From positions 1-46,595 of the forward strand of contig PKXZ01000016.1 in NCBI GenBank assembly GCA_003132525.1: DNA of 46,595 bases, written 5' to 3'. Positions within the stretch are counted from its first letter, which is position 1. The number at the start of each line of letters is the position of its first letter. Below the pieces are notes generated by a model. The model was given only the letters and a program-made list of their open reading frames with translations, was not told the origin of the DNA and searched no databases. This stretch comes from Candidatus Dormiibacterota bacterium (GTDB lineage Bacteria > Chloroflexota > Dormibacteria > Aeolococcales > Aeolococcaceae). Shown here piece by piece: positions 18,652 through 27,824 of this stretch. Made by a program: the position numbers and the translations under genes.

Positions 18652-19464
18652 GTGGCATCCGAGAAGTTCACCGTGCAGCGGGGCACCGCCACCCTCGCGG
18701 GCGAGCGCTGGGCCGGTGACGGGCAACCCGTCGTGCTCCTGCACGCGGGTGTCGCCGACCGCCGGTCCTGGCATGCGGTGGCCGAGGCGCTCCAGCCCGC
18801 GAAAGGCGTCGTCGCATACGACATGCGCGGCTACGGCGAGACGTCGGGCGCCACCTACGGCTTCACGCACCTCGATGACCTCAACGCCGTGCTCGACCAG
18901 GTGGCAACCGGACCGGTGTGGCTTGTGGGGAGCTCGATGGGCGGGGAGATCGCGATCGATGCCGCGCTGGCGTCGCCGGAACGCGTCGCCGGCCTGGTGC
19001 TGCTCGCCCCGTCGGTAAGCGGTGCACCCGAACCGAGCGTCTTCGACGCCGACACCGACCGGCTGGTGCGCATGTGGGAGGCGGCGCAGACGTCAGGGGA
19101 GGTCGACGAGCTCAACCGCGTGGAGATGTGGCTCTGGCTGGACGGACCCTCATCGGCCGAGGGACGCGTGGCCGGCCCGGCTCGAGATCTCGCGCTGGCC
19201 ATGAACGCCATCGCGCTGAAGAACGAGCTCCCTGAGGAATCGGGCAAGAGCGGCCTTACAGCATGGTCACGGCTTGAGGAGATCACCGTGCCCGTCACTG
19301 TCGCCTGCGGCAACCTCGATATGCCATTCATCGTGGCGCGATCCAAGGAGCTCGCCGACTGGCTGCCGCAGTCGCGGTTTGAAATGCTCGAGGGAATGGC
19401 GCACCTCCCCTATCTCGAGCAGCCGGCGGTGGTCGCGGAGTTGATCAACTCGTCGATCCGGTGA
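18652..19464 (+). CDS. Alpha/beta hydrolase
   Basis: GQPVVLLHAGVADRRSWHAV; nucleophile elbow VGSSMGG; GMAHLPYLEQP. GTG start. Confidence 0.9.
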   Translation: MASEKFTVQRGTATLAGERWAGDGQPVVLLHAGVADRRSWHAVAEALQPAKGVVAYDMRGYGETSGATYGFTHLDDLNAVLDQVATGPVWLVGSSMGGEIAIDAALASPERVAGLVLLAPSVSGAPEPSVFDADTDRLVRMWEAAQTSGEVDELNRVEMWLWLDGPSSAEGRVAGPARDLALAMNAIALKNELPEESGKSGLTAWSRLEEITVPVTVACGNLDMPFIVARSKELADWLPQSRFEMLEGMAHLPYLEQPAVVAELINSSIR

Positions 19465-21447
19465 TCACGATCCCGGCGTGATCGTCACGTACGTCGCGAT
19501 CGCAATCCCGGTCGTGGTGGTGGCGAGGATGTCGTAGCGCGTCGCGCCCGGAGGCACGGTGGCGTCCGCGACAAAATGTCCGATCGGATCGAGCCTGCGG
19601 CTGACAAGGATCGTCGGAGTCCCGCCTGGGGGCGTCATCCCGATGGTCACCGACGCGATGTGGATCTCGCTCGTCTCGTTCGAGTTCGTGAAGAACGTGA
19701 CGTGAAACTCGTCCGCACCCGCCTTGTCAGGGTCGAGATAGACCTGAGCAAGCCAGCCGGCTTGCAGCTGGATCGAGTAGAGCGTCGGCAGGCCGGCGAA
19801 TCGTGCCGCCGTCACATACGGCGCCGGGGTGATCGTGGTCAGCTGCAGGTGCACCTCTGTGGAGCTGTCTGCGTTTTCGATGATCGCGGCGACCTCCCAG
19901 ATGCCGGCGACCGCGAGGTTGCCTCCACGAGCGGCAAACGTGCCGCTGGGCTGGCGCTTGAGCGTGAGCGTCGATTCGCCGAGCTGGGGTCTGAGCGGTT
20001 GCGTGAATTCGAGCTGGATGGAGCTGGCGTGCACGATCGCGCCGCTGTCGTAGTTGGTGACGCGGAGCGTGAATTCGTTGAAGCCCGCAGAGCCGGGCGA
20101 CACGGTGAGACGCACTTTGACCGTGGTGGCGAAGTCGCTGCCGGTCACCACGAGCTGGCTGGCTCGCACCGCGGCCGTGGACTGCGTCGACGCTAAGGGC
20201 GGCGCAACATTCACAAGAGTCGCTGCGACCAGCACCACGGCGATTCCGATGACGACTTCGGTGGACCCGGCTCTGCGCAGGCCGCGTAAGACCGTCGACG
20301 CGTGCGGCACATTGCCGTAGCGATTGACGGCCCCAAGCCCGGCAAGCACGACGAACAGCGCCACTTTGACGAGCACGAGAATCCCGAAGGCACTTCCGAA
20401 GAGCTGTCCAATCGAGCCGATCTCGATGACCGCGCGAAAGGTGCCGGTCAACGCGACGATCACGATCGCAATCCCGGCCGTTGTCGAGAAGCGGCGGACT
20501 GCGGCGCCCTTGACCTCGGACGGCGCACCGCGCACGGCGAGGATGAGCACAAGGAGTCCGCCGAGCCACACGCCGCCGGCGACGATGTGTGCCCACTGGA
20601 TCAGGAGGTTGACGGCCACCGGCGCCTGGGCGCCCGCATGGCTCGACGCAACGTCCACCCACATGGACGCTGCTGCACCGATCCCCGCCACCAGTACGCC
20701 GAGGCGCGACAGGCCACCGGCAAGGAACCAGGCGACCGCGATCGCGATGCCTGTCGCAACGATCGCGATGATGCGCTCGATCGCGGTCATCCCAAGTGAG
20801 GTCGCGAACAGTGCGCTGAACGTGATGCCCGCCGCCTCGCGCTGCGCCTCGATGATGCCGGCGACACCAAGGGCGGCGATCACCCATGCCGCCACGAGCA
20901 TGCGCTTCGTGAAACCGGGCACCGCACGCAACGCGATCAAGCACGTTGACGCGACCCCGACGATCGCCATCAAACCGATGAAGAACAGCCATCGCGCAAC
21001 GACCGCGAGGATCGATGGCGGCGGTGACACCACGGACTTTGCGGCGTGAGCGTTGGCGCTCGTGGCCGATTCACCGACGCCAAAGGCGTACGCGCCGGTT
21101 GCCAGGTGGCCGTCAATCTCGGACACCGTCTTCCACGTCACCGTGTACACACCGTTGCCGATGGGCTTGAGCGGCACCTCGAGCTCGAGGGGCAGACCGG
21201 GGACGGCCACCGTTGGGCCGGCGTCGACGCTGACCCCGGAGCTGTTGACGACCGTGATGCTGGACAGACGGGGGTCCGGTGGCTCTCCGAACGTGATCTC
21301 CACGACCTTCGGCGCCGTCTGCACCTCCGCACCCTCGGGTGGAACGGCGCTCTGCGGGAGCGCGTGTGCGGCCACCGTCAACGGCAGTCCGATCGCTGCC
21401 CCGACAGCCAGCGTGAGCGCGACGGCGAATGCCGGCCTGGCGCGCAT
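19465..21447 (-). CDS. CopC-CopD fusion (copper resistance/import type) with YtkA-like C-terminal domain
   Basis: CopC start AHALPQSAVPPEGAEVQTAPKVVEITFGEPPDPRLSSITV, then a CopD-like membrane domain, then a soluble domain. Confidence 0.85.
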   Translation of the reverse strand: MRARPAFAVALTLAVGAAIGLPLTVAAHALPQSAVPPEGAEVQTAPKVVEITFGEPPDPRLSSITVVNSSGVSVDAGPTVAVPGLPLELEVPLKPIGNGVYTVTWKTVSEIDGHLATGAYAFGVGESATSANAHAAKSVVSPPPSILAVVARWLFFIGLMAIVGVASTCLIALRAVPGFTKRMLVAAWVIAALGVAGIIEAQREAAGITFSALFATSLGMTAIERIIAIVATGIAIAVAWFLAGGLSRLGVLVAGIGAAASMWVDVASSHAGAQAPVAVNLLIQWAHIVAGGVWLGGLLVLILAVRGAPSEVKGAAVRRFSTTAGIAIVIVALTGTFRAVIEIGSIGQLFGSAFGILVLVKVALFVVLAGLGAVNRYGNVPHASTVLRGLRRAGSTEVVIGIAVVLVAATLVNVAPPLASTQSTAAVRASQLVVTGSDFATTVKVRLTVSPGSAGFNEFTLRVTNYDSGAIVHASSIQLEFTQPLRPQLGESTLTLKRQPSGTFAARGGNLAVAGIWEVAAIIENADSSTEVHLQLTTITPAPYVTAARFAGLPTLYSIQLQAGWLAQVYLDPDKAGADEFHVTFFTNSNETSEIHIASVTIGMTPPGGTPTILVSRRLDPIGHFVADATVPPGATRYDILATTTTGIAIATYVTITPGS

Positions 21448-21450
21448 GCG

Positions 21451-22179
21451 CTACGTGCTCCGGCGGCGCAACCCGATCGCCAGATTGACCGCGCTCAGCA
21501 ACACCGCAACCACGATCGCGACGATCGCGAGAACGATTGCAAGCGACTCGCGGGACTTGGCGTTGCTTGCGGCTGTGGCGGCGGATTGCGCGCTCGCGAG
21601 CGCAGTTTCCGCGCGCTGATTCACGGCATCGACCTTGGTCGCGATGGCAGCGACCGCGGGCACCGCAACGGGAAACTCGACAGCGCTGGAATCAGCGACC
21701 GAATCGAACGTCGCCGGCCCTGACGTCACCGTCTTATCGATCGGTGTCCCGTTGATGCTGCCGAAGATGTGGAAGGTATACGCGCCTACCACAGTTGGGA
21801 TCAACGCGTAGTCGTACTCGTCGAGCCGGCCGTTGCCGGTGTCGGAATCGTACGCGGGTGCCGGGCAGAACGGGCTGCTCGTCGTGGTCCCGACAGTTAC
21901 CGTGACCTGGAAGTCGGGATGTGTGCAATCCTGGTTGAGGGTGCTCACCGGCGTGCCTTTCGGATTGTTCGCCGAGGCGATGTCGATGAACACCTGGATC
22001 GCGTTCTCTTCGCCGACGAACGTGTCGGTGCCGGATGCCGGCTCGCTCTGCCATCCGATGGCAACCCGATATTCACCGGCCGTGAAAACGTAGTGCGCTG
22101 ATGCGACGGCGACGGACGTCGCCAGTGCCATGAGCATGCCCGCGACGACGGCGCATGCACGAAGGCTGAGCTTCCACAC
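21451..22179 (-). CDS. Secreted, C-terminally membrane-anchored protein of unknown function in the copper block
   Basis: GTG start VWKLSLRACAVVAGMLMALATSVAVASAHYVFTAGEYRVAIGW; C-terminal TM helix SLAIVLAIVAIVVAVLLSAVNLAIGLRRR. Confidence 0.65.
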   Translation of the reverse strand: MWKLSLRACAVVAGMLMALATSVAVASAHYVFTAGEYRVAIGWQSEPASGTDTFVGEENAIQVFIDIASANNPKGTPVSTLNQDCTHPDFQVTVTVGTTTSSPFCPAPAYDSDTGNGRLDEYDYALIPTVVGAYTFHIFGSINGTPIDKTVTSGPATFDSVADSSAVEFPVAVPAVAAIATKVDAVNQRAETALASAQSAATAASNAKSRESLAIVLAIVAIVVAVLLSAVNLAIGLRRRST

Positions 22180-22235
22180 GTGATATCTCCTCGTTGATGA
22201 GCGATCGAAGGTGAGCCGAAGCTCACGGACGCCGA

Positions 22236-22997
22236 TCAGACAGCGAGAAGCGGCGGCGGTGGCCTTCGCCAGAGGTGCCGTCCAATCCGCTCGAGGGGCG
22301 AGACTGAGCGGGCTACCGGCAAACGGAGGACAGCGGCGGCGGTGCGGCAGCGCCCGACGATGGCTCGCAGCAGTGCCTCGACGCGTTCGACTACCACCTC
22401 GCGCCGGTGCAGCAGCACCTGGCAGATGCGGACGATACCGGCGAGCAGCAGCGATACATAGAGGTGCACGAGCGGCGCCGCCCAGTGGACCCCGGTGATC
22501 GCACCGAGCCCCGGCGCGCGCTGGGACGTCGCAAGCGCTTCGACGTTCTCCTGGACAACGTACAGGGTGATCTGCGCCGCCGCCAATGGCAGCCAGATCG
22601 CGAGCAGCCGCGTTCCCGGATTCGACCGTATGGGTCGCGCGGCGGGGGCATGCGCCGAGCGCCCGCGCCAGATGCGACGCACACCTGCGCCGGCCCGGTC
22701 GAGGCGGTCGTTCAGCGCCTGCCATGCCCGCGCCAGGCGGAAGGCGAAGACGGCACTCAGCACCAGGAGCACTGCGGCGACGGGGAGCATGTACACGTGC
22801 GCCGGATTGGTCATCGACGCAACGACACCGGCGGATCCCCACACCCTGAGGTACTCGAGCGTATGGCCGATAAAGAGCCCAACGAGCGCCAGAAGCACGC
22901 TGCCTGGCGCGGCAAACCGCATACGCCGGTTGGGGATCACGCGGGGAGCATACGCTCGCCAACCACGCAGGTCCCAGGCGCGGGTCGGGCGAGGCAT
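22236..22997 (-). CDS. Membrane protein of unknown function
   Basis: Four or so hydrophobic segments (VLLALVGLFIGHTLEYL, VYMLPVAAVLLVLSAVFAF). The start is uncertain; the ORF opens at 23084. Confidence 0.6.
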   Translation of the reverse strand: MPRPTRAWDLRGWRAYAPRVIPNRRMRFAAPGSVLLALVGLFIGHTLEYLRVWGSAGVVASMTNPAHVYMLPVAAVLLVLSAVFAFRLARAWQALNDRLDRAGAGVRRIWRGRSAHAPAARPIRSNPGTRLLAIWLPLAAAQITLYVVQENVEALATSQRAPGLGAITGVHWAAPLVHLYVSLLLAGIVRICQVLLHRREVVVERVEALLRAIVGRCRTAAAVLRLPVARSVSPLERIGRHLWRRPPPPLLAV

Positions 22998-23074
22998 AAT
23001 TGGCGCCGCGCTGGCCGCGACCCTCGCTGGCGGGAGGATCAGACCGTCAAACCGGGCGCGAACGAGGTCTGTGG

Positions 23075-23731
23075 ATGAAACCATCGGGGAGCCTCGGAGG
23101 GATCACTCGGTCCAAGCGCGGGCAGGCGCTGATCGTGGTGCTGGCACTCGCGGGCGGCCTCGGCATCGGCGCTCTGATGTCGGTCGCGATGCATCAGCGG
23201 GCATCGACAACCGCAGCCCAGGTAAGCCTCACGCCTTCGTCGAACGTGATCGGCGCCCCGCTGACGCGCCAGACGACTCCCCCTCTGACCGGGCTCGTCG
23301 ACCAGAACGGCCAGACAGTTTCGCTTGCGGATGAGAAGGGCCATGTGGTCCTCCTGGCGTTCATGGACCCGCTCTGCGTCAACCTCTGCCCGATCCTCGG
23401 TCGTGACATCGTCGCCGTCGAGCAGGCGCTCCCCAAGACGATCAAGCCGGTCCTGCTGATCGTGAGCGTGATGCCCGACCGCACCGCCGCCGATGTGAAG
23501 GACTTCATCAAGACGAACCTCACGACCCAGTGGGATCCCGGCTGGCACTGGCTGCTCGGCCCCGACGCGTCCCTCAAGATCACGTGGCTGCAATGGGGGG
23601 AGCCGCTCGAGCCGCCAAAGACGAACTACCTCGATGTCATTGACCCGCAGGGATACGTGCGCGTCGTGTACCCCGCGCCGCTCTTCGTCAGTGACGTCGT
23701 CCACGCCATCACCGTGGTGTCGACCGAGTAG
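23075..23731 (+). CDS. SCO1/SenC-like copper chaperone/thioredoxin-fold protein
   Basis: TM anchor, FMDPLCVNLCPILGRDIVAVEQAL (CxxxCP motif) and WHWLLGPDASL. Confidence 0.85.
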   Translation: MKPSGSLGGITRSKRGQALIVVLALAGGLGIGALMSVAMHQRASTTAAQVSLTPSSNVIGAPLTRQTTPPLTGLVDQNGQTVSLADEKGHVVLLAFMDPLCVNLCPILGRDIVAVEQALPKTIKPVLLIVSVMPDRTAADVKDFIKTNLTTQWDPGWHWLLGPDASLKITWLQWGEPLEPPKTNYLDVIDPQGYVRVVYPAPLFVSDVVHAITVVSTE

Positions 23732-23767
23732 CACCGCGGTGCCCGAGACCGCAATCGCGAGGCGTGG

Positions 23768-23797
23768 TTGAGAAGAAGCCAGCTTTTGCGCTAAGGT
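23768..23797 (+). promoter_or_regulatory. Candidate sigma-70-like promoter for the Mo regulator/modABC operon
   Basis: TTGAGA (23768-23773), 18 bp, TAAGGT (23792-23797); the predicted transcription start is at about the ATG (23806). Confidence 0.35.
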
Positions 23798-23805
23798 CGC
23801 GGCTC

Positions 23806-24222
23806 ATGCCGACGTACAAGATGGGTCAGGCCGCGGAGCTGCTCGGCGTCAGCGTGGACACGGTTCGACGCTGGGCCGACGCCGGCCGCATCGAGACGCT
23901 TCGCACCGAGGGCAGACACCGCCTGCTTGACGGTGCCGCGCTCGCACGATTCGCTGTCGAGCTGGCGAGCAATCAGCCGGCCCTGCCGGTGACTGAGTCC
24001 GCACGCAATCACTTCCGAGGACTGGTCACGGATGTCACGACCGACGGGGTGATGGCCCACGTCAAGCTCCAGGCCGGACCATTCCGGATCAGCTCGCTGA
24101 TCAGTAGCGAGGCGGTCGCTGAGCTCGGGCTGGAGCCGGGCATGCTCGCGGTCGCCTCCGTCAAGGCCACAAACGTGGTCATCGAGATGCCTCCATCCTC
24201 AGACACACAGGCGAGGAAGTGA
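23806..24222 (+). CDS. HTH (MerR/excisionase-type) plus TOBE molybdate-binding domain regulator
   Basis: MPTYKMGQAAELLGVSVDTVRRWADAGRIETLRTEGRHRLLD, then a Mop/TOBE-like FRGLVTDVTTDGVMAHVKLQAGPFRISSLISSEAVAELGLEPGMLAVASVKATNVVIE. Confidence 0.88.
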   Translation: MPTYKMGQAAELLGVSVDTVRRWADAGRIETLRTEGRHRLLDGAALARFAVELASNQPALPVTESARNHFRGLVTDVTTDGVMAHVKLQAGPFRISSLISSEAVAELGLEPGMLAVASVKATNVVIEMPPSSDTQARK

Positions 24223-25010
24223 TGCAGCTCCGTTTCCGCCCCGTGATGATCACTGCCACCGCGGCTCTGGCACTTGCCGCATGTGGCAGCTCGAGCACGC
24301 CGGCCGCGTCATCGTCACCCGATCCGTTCAGCGGGAACCTGACCGTGTTTGCCGCGTCGTCGCTGACCAACGCGTTCAACACGGCGGAGAAGGGCCTGGA
24401 GGTGGACAACCCAGGCTTCACGGGGACGTACTCGTTCGCCGGCTCGCAGGACCTCGTGACCGAGATCATCAGCGGTGCCCCGGCCGACGTCATCGCGACA
24501 GCCAACACCGACACCATGGCGCAGCTCACCGCCAAGGGGCTGGTCGAGACGCCTCAGGCCTTCTGCCAGAACAAGCTCGAGATCGCCGTCGCGCCGGGCA
24601 ACCCCTTGAACATTAAAACGCTCGCCGACCTCAACAACCCTGGGGTCAAGCTGGTGATCGGGGATCCGAGCGTGCCGGTCGGTGAGTACGTCACGGACAT
24701 CGAAGCATCGGACACGCTGACATTCCATCCTGTATCGCTGCAGCTCAGCGATGCGGCCGTGCTCGAGCAACTCGAGTCGGGCGATGCGAATGCGGCGCTC
24801 GTGTTCGTCACCGACGTGATCGGCGCGCCCGGCAAGGTGACCGGCGTGCCCATCCCGGACGCGCAGAACAAGATCGGGACCTACGAGATCGCCGCCATCA
24901 AGGCGAGCAGCAACCTGGGCGCCGCAGAGGCGTTCGTGACCTCTGCTGTCTCCGGCGATATCCAGTCCATCCTGCTATCGGCTGGATTCCTGCCGCCACC
25001 GAAGTCGTGA
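24222..25010 (+). CDS. modA: Molybdate ABC transporter substrate-binding protein
   Basis: Lipobox LAACGSSS; LTVFAASSLTNAFNTA...YSFAGSQDLVTEIISGAPADVIATA. Confidence 0.93.
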   Translation: MQLRFRPVMITATAALALAACGSSSTPAASSSPDPFSGNLTVFAASSLTNAFNTAEKGLEVDNPGFTGTYSFAGSQDLVTEIISGAPADVIATANTDTMAQLTAKGLVETPQAFCQNKLEIAVAPGNPLNIKTLADLNNPGVKLVIGDPSVPVGEYVTDIEASDTLTFHPVSLQLSDAAVLEQLESGDANAALVFVTDVIGAPGKVTGVPIPDAQNKIGTYEIAAIKASSNLGAAEAFVTSAVSGDIQSILLSAGFLPPPKS

Positions 25011-25807
25011 CCAGGGGCGTCACGCGACGCCCGCTGATCGGTCTCGTCATCCCGGCGGCGGTGGCCGTTCTGTTCATCGCACTACCGCTGGTGGGACTCC
25101 TCGCCCACGTCGACTGGAGCAACCTCCCGTCGGAGCTCGTGTCGACGGACGTGCTCACCGCTCTCCGGCTCTCGCTCGAGTGCTCGGCCATCGCCGTGGT
25201 GATCGCGCTCGTCATTGGGGTACCCCTCGCCTATCTACTCGCGCGCACTTCGTTGCCAGGACGCCGGGTCTTTCGCGGACTGGTAACCCTCCCCCTGGTG
25301 CTGCCGCCCGTGGTCGGTGGCATCGCGCTGCAGACGGCGTTCGGCACCACCACCCCGATCGGCACCGTGCTCCAGCACCTCGGGATCGTTCTTCCGTTCA
25401 GCACCGCCGGCGCCGCGATTGCCGAGGCCTTCGTCGGATTCCCCTTCCTGGTGATCACCGTCGAGGCGGGCCTGCGCCAGCGCGACGATCACCTCGAGGA
25501 GGTGGCCGCGACCCTCGGGGCTCGACCGTGGCGAAGGTTCTGGCAGGTGACGATGCCACTGGCGGCGCCGTCCATCGCCGCCGGAGCCGCGCTCTGCTGG
25601 GCTCGAGCACTTGGCGAATTCGGCGCCACGATCACGTTTGCCGGGAGCTTCCCCGGTACCACCGAGACGCTGCCGATCGCCGCGTACAGCTCATTCGAGG
25701 GCTCGGGTCAGGTCGGTGAGGCGATCACGCTGTCACTGCTCCTCCTTGCGATCTCGATCCTGGTGCTCGTCGTGCTGCGCGACCGCTGGCTCGGAGCACT
25801 CCGTTGA
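25007..25807 (+). CDS. modB: Molybdate ABC transporter permease
   Basis: Permease with EEVAATLGARPWRRFWQVTMPLAAPSIAAGAALCWARALGEFGATITFAG. Confidence 0.94.
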   Translation: MTRGVTRRPLIGLVIPAAVAVLFIALPLVGLLAHVDWSNLPSELVSTDVLTALRLSLECSAIAVVIALVIGVPLAYLLARTSLPGRRVFRGLVTLPLVLPPVVGGIALQTAFGTTTPIGTVLQHLGIVLPFSTAGAAIAEAFVGFPFLVITVEAGLRQRDDHLEEVAATLGARPWRRFWQVTMPLAAPSIAAGAALCWARALGEFGATITFAGSFPGTTETLPIAAYSSFEGSGQVGEAITLSLLLLAISILVLVVLRDRWLGALR

Positions 25808-26856
25808 CCCTGCATGCGCGCGTGCAAACGCAGCTCGGCAGCCTGCACCTCGACTGCGACGTCAGTGTGGATTCCAACGTCACCGTCGCCGTCCTCGGAC
25901 CGAACGGCGCCGGCAAGACAACGTTGCTGCGCGTCATCGCCGGCCTGGCACCGGTGGCCACGGGACGGGTGGAGGTCGACGGCGTCGTGTTCGAGGACAC
26001 CGAGAGCAGAGCGTGGCTGGCGCCCGAAGCCCGACGGGTCGGCTTCGTGTTCCAGGATCACGGTTTGTTCCCGCACCTCAGCGTCCTCGACAACGTCGCA
26101 TTCGGCCTGCGCGCACGCGGCATGAACCGCGACACTGCAGCGACGAAGGCTCACGAGTGGCTGGAGCGAGTCGACCTCGGGAGATACGCCAATTCACGCC
26201 CGAGTGCTCTCAGCGGCGGCCAATCGCAACGCGCCGCGCTCGCGCGCGTCCTGGTCACCGACCCACAGGCACTCCTCCTTGACGAACCGCTTGCCGCCGT
26301 CGATGCGTCCGGCCGGCTCGAGTTGCGTCGCGCGCTGCGCGAGCACCTGGCTACCTTCAGCGGGGTCCGGCTACTGGTCACCCACGATCCCCTCGAGGCG
26401 GCCTCACTGGCCGAGCGGGTGATCGTCCTCGAGGAAGGGCATGTGACCCAGGAGGGGCTCTTCAGCGAGGTGTCCGCGCGGCCTCGATCGGCATGGATCG
26501 CGCGCATGGCCGGGCTGAACCTGCTCCGCGGTGCGGTGTCCGGTGATCAGATTCGGCTCGAGGATGGGTCGTCGCTCACCGTGGCAACCGACGTGGCTGG
26601 ACCCGCGCTGGCGACCATCCAGCCGCGAGCGGTCGCGCTCTACCGCCAGGCTCCAGAAGGCAGTCCCCGCAATGTGGTGCGTTGCAAGGTCGCTGGTGTC
26701 GATCCCGAGGGTGACCGCTGGCGCATCCGGCTCGACGGGCCGTTTCCCCTCGTAGCAGAGGTGACACCGGCCGCGGCGGCGGAGCTGCGGCTTGCCGACG
26801 GCGGAGAGGTGTTGGCGGTCGTCAAGGCGACGGAGATCGACGTCTATTCCATGTGA
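25804..26856 (+). CDS. modC: Molybdate ABC transporter ATP-binding protein with C-terminal TOBE domain
   Basis: GPNGAGKTT, LSGGQSQRAALARVL, LLLDEPLAAVD; C-terminal Mop-like domain. Confidence 0.93.
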   Translation: MTLHARVQTQLGSLHLDCDVSVDSNVTVAVLGPNGAGKTTLLRVIAGLAPVATGRVEVDGVVFEDTESRAWLAPEARRVGFVFQDHGLFPHLSVLDNVAFGLRARGMNRDTAATKAHEWLERVDLGRYANSRPSALSGGQSQRAALARVLVTDPQALLLDEPLAAVDASGRLELRRALREHLATFSGVRLLVTHDPLEAASLAERVIVLEEGHVTQEGLFSEVSARPRSAWIARMAGLNLLRGAVSGDQIRLEDGSSLTVATDVAGPALATIQPRAVALYRQAPEGSPRNVVRCKVAGVDPEGDRWRIRLDGPFPLVAEVTPAAAAELRLADGGEVLAVVKATEIDVYSM

Positions 26857-26871
26857 CGCTGCCATGTGGCG

Positions 26872-26891
26872 GCGCGACGTGACGGTCGCGC
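26872..26891. terminator. Candidate hairpin terminator/attenuator between modC and coxD
   Basis: Perfect 7-bp stem GCGCGAC-GTGACG-GTCGCGC; no U-tract. Confidence 0.3.
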
Positions 26892-26930
26892 GGCTTGACC
26901 GCAGTGCGGCGAACTCGTCAGGCTGACCAT

Positions 26931-27824
26931 ATGAACGCCCCGACCGATGCCGCGCAGCCCGCTTCGGTCGACGCGGTCGTCGAACTCCTCGCCGCCCAGG
27001 ACTACCTGTGCGACCGGCGCTTGGCAACGGCGATTCTCGTCTCGATGCGCATCAGCAAGCCACTCTTCCTCGAAGGCGAAGCCGGGGTTGGCAAGACTGA
27101 GGCTGCGCGAGCGCTCGCCGCCGGTCTGGGCGCACGACTCATCCGGTTGCAGTGCTACGAGGGCATCGACCTGGCCCACGCCGCTTATGAGTGGAATTAC
27201 GCGCGCCAGCTGCTGCATATCCGCCTCGTCGGCGAGAGCGAAGACCGCGCCCGCGCCGAGCAGGACATCTTCGGCCCCGACTTCCTGCTGCGGCGCCCGC
27301 TGCTCGATGCCATCGACAACCACGACCCAGTCGCGCCGGTGCTGCTCATCGATGAGATCGACAGGTCCGACGAGGAGTTCGAGGCATTCCTGCTCGAGAT
27401 CCTCGCCGACTACGCGATCAGCATCCCCGAATTGGGCACGATCCGCGCGACCCGTCCGCCCCTGGTGATCCTCACGGGTAACCGCACGCGCGAGGTGCAC
27501 GACGCGCTCAAGCGCCGCTGTCTCTACCACTGGATCGACTATCCGGACCTCGAGCGAGAGGTCGCGATCGTCCGCGTTCGCGCACCCGAAGTCTCCGAGC
27601 GTCTCGGCCGCCAGGTCGCGGAGGTGACCCAGCGACTCCGAGGTCTCGACCTCTACAAAGTGCCAGGGGTGGCAGAAACAGTCGACTGGGCGCGGGCACT
27701 CGCAGCCCTCGGCCACAGCGAGGCGACGCCCGCGGCGCTGCGCGAGACCATGGGTGCGGCGATCAAGCACCAGGAAGATCTCCAGCGAAGCGAGGAGGCG
27801 ATCACGGAGCACGCCGGACGATGA
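26931..27824 (+). CDS. coxD: MoxR-family AAA+ ATPase, CoxD-like (CODH maturation)
   Basis: PLFLEGEAGVGKTEAARALA Walker A; PVLLIDEIDRSDEEFEAFLLEIL Walker B; overlaps the coxE-like gene. Confidence 0.9.
   Translation: MNAPTDAAQPASVDAVVELLAAQDYLCDRRLATAILVSMRISKPLFLEGEAGVGKTEAARALAAGLGARLIRLQCYEGIDLAHAAYEWNYARQLLHIRLVGESEDRARAEQDIFGPDFLLRRPLLDAIDNHDPVAPVLLIDEIDRSDEEFEAFLLEILADYAISIPELGTIRATRPPLVILTGNRTREVHDALKRRCLYHWIDYPDLEREVAIVRVRAPEVSERLGRQVAEVTQRLRGLDLYKVPGVAETVDWARALAALGHSEATPAALRETMGAAIKHQEDLQRSEEAITEHAGR

Noticed and set aside
19727-20992. 421-aa minus-strand alternative frame within copC-copD
   Set aside because: Overlaps the real CopCD frame; Arg/Gly/His-rich out-of-frame translation.
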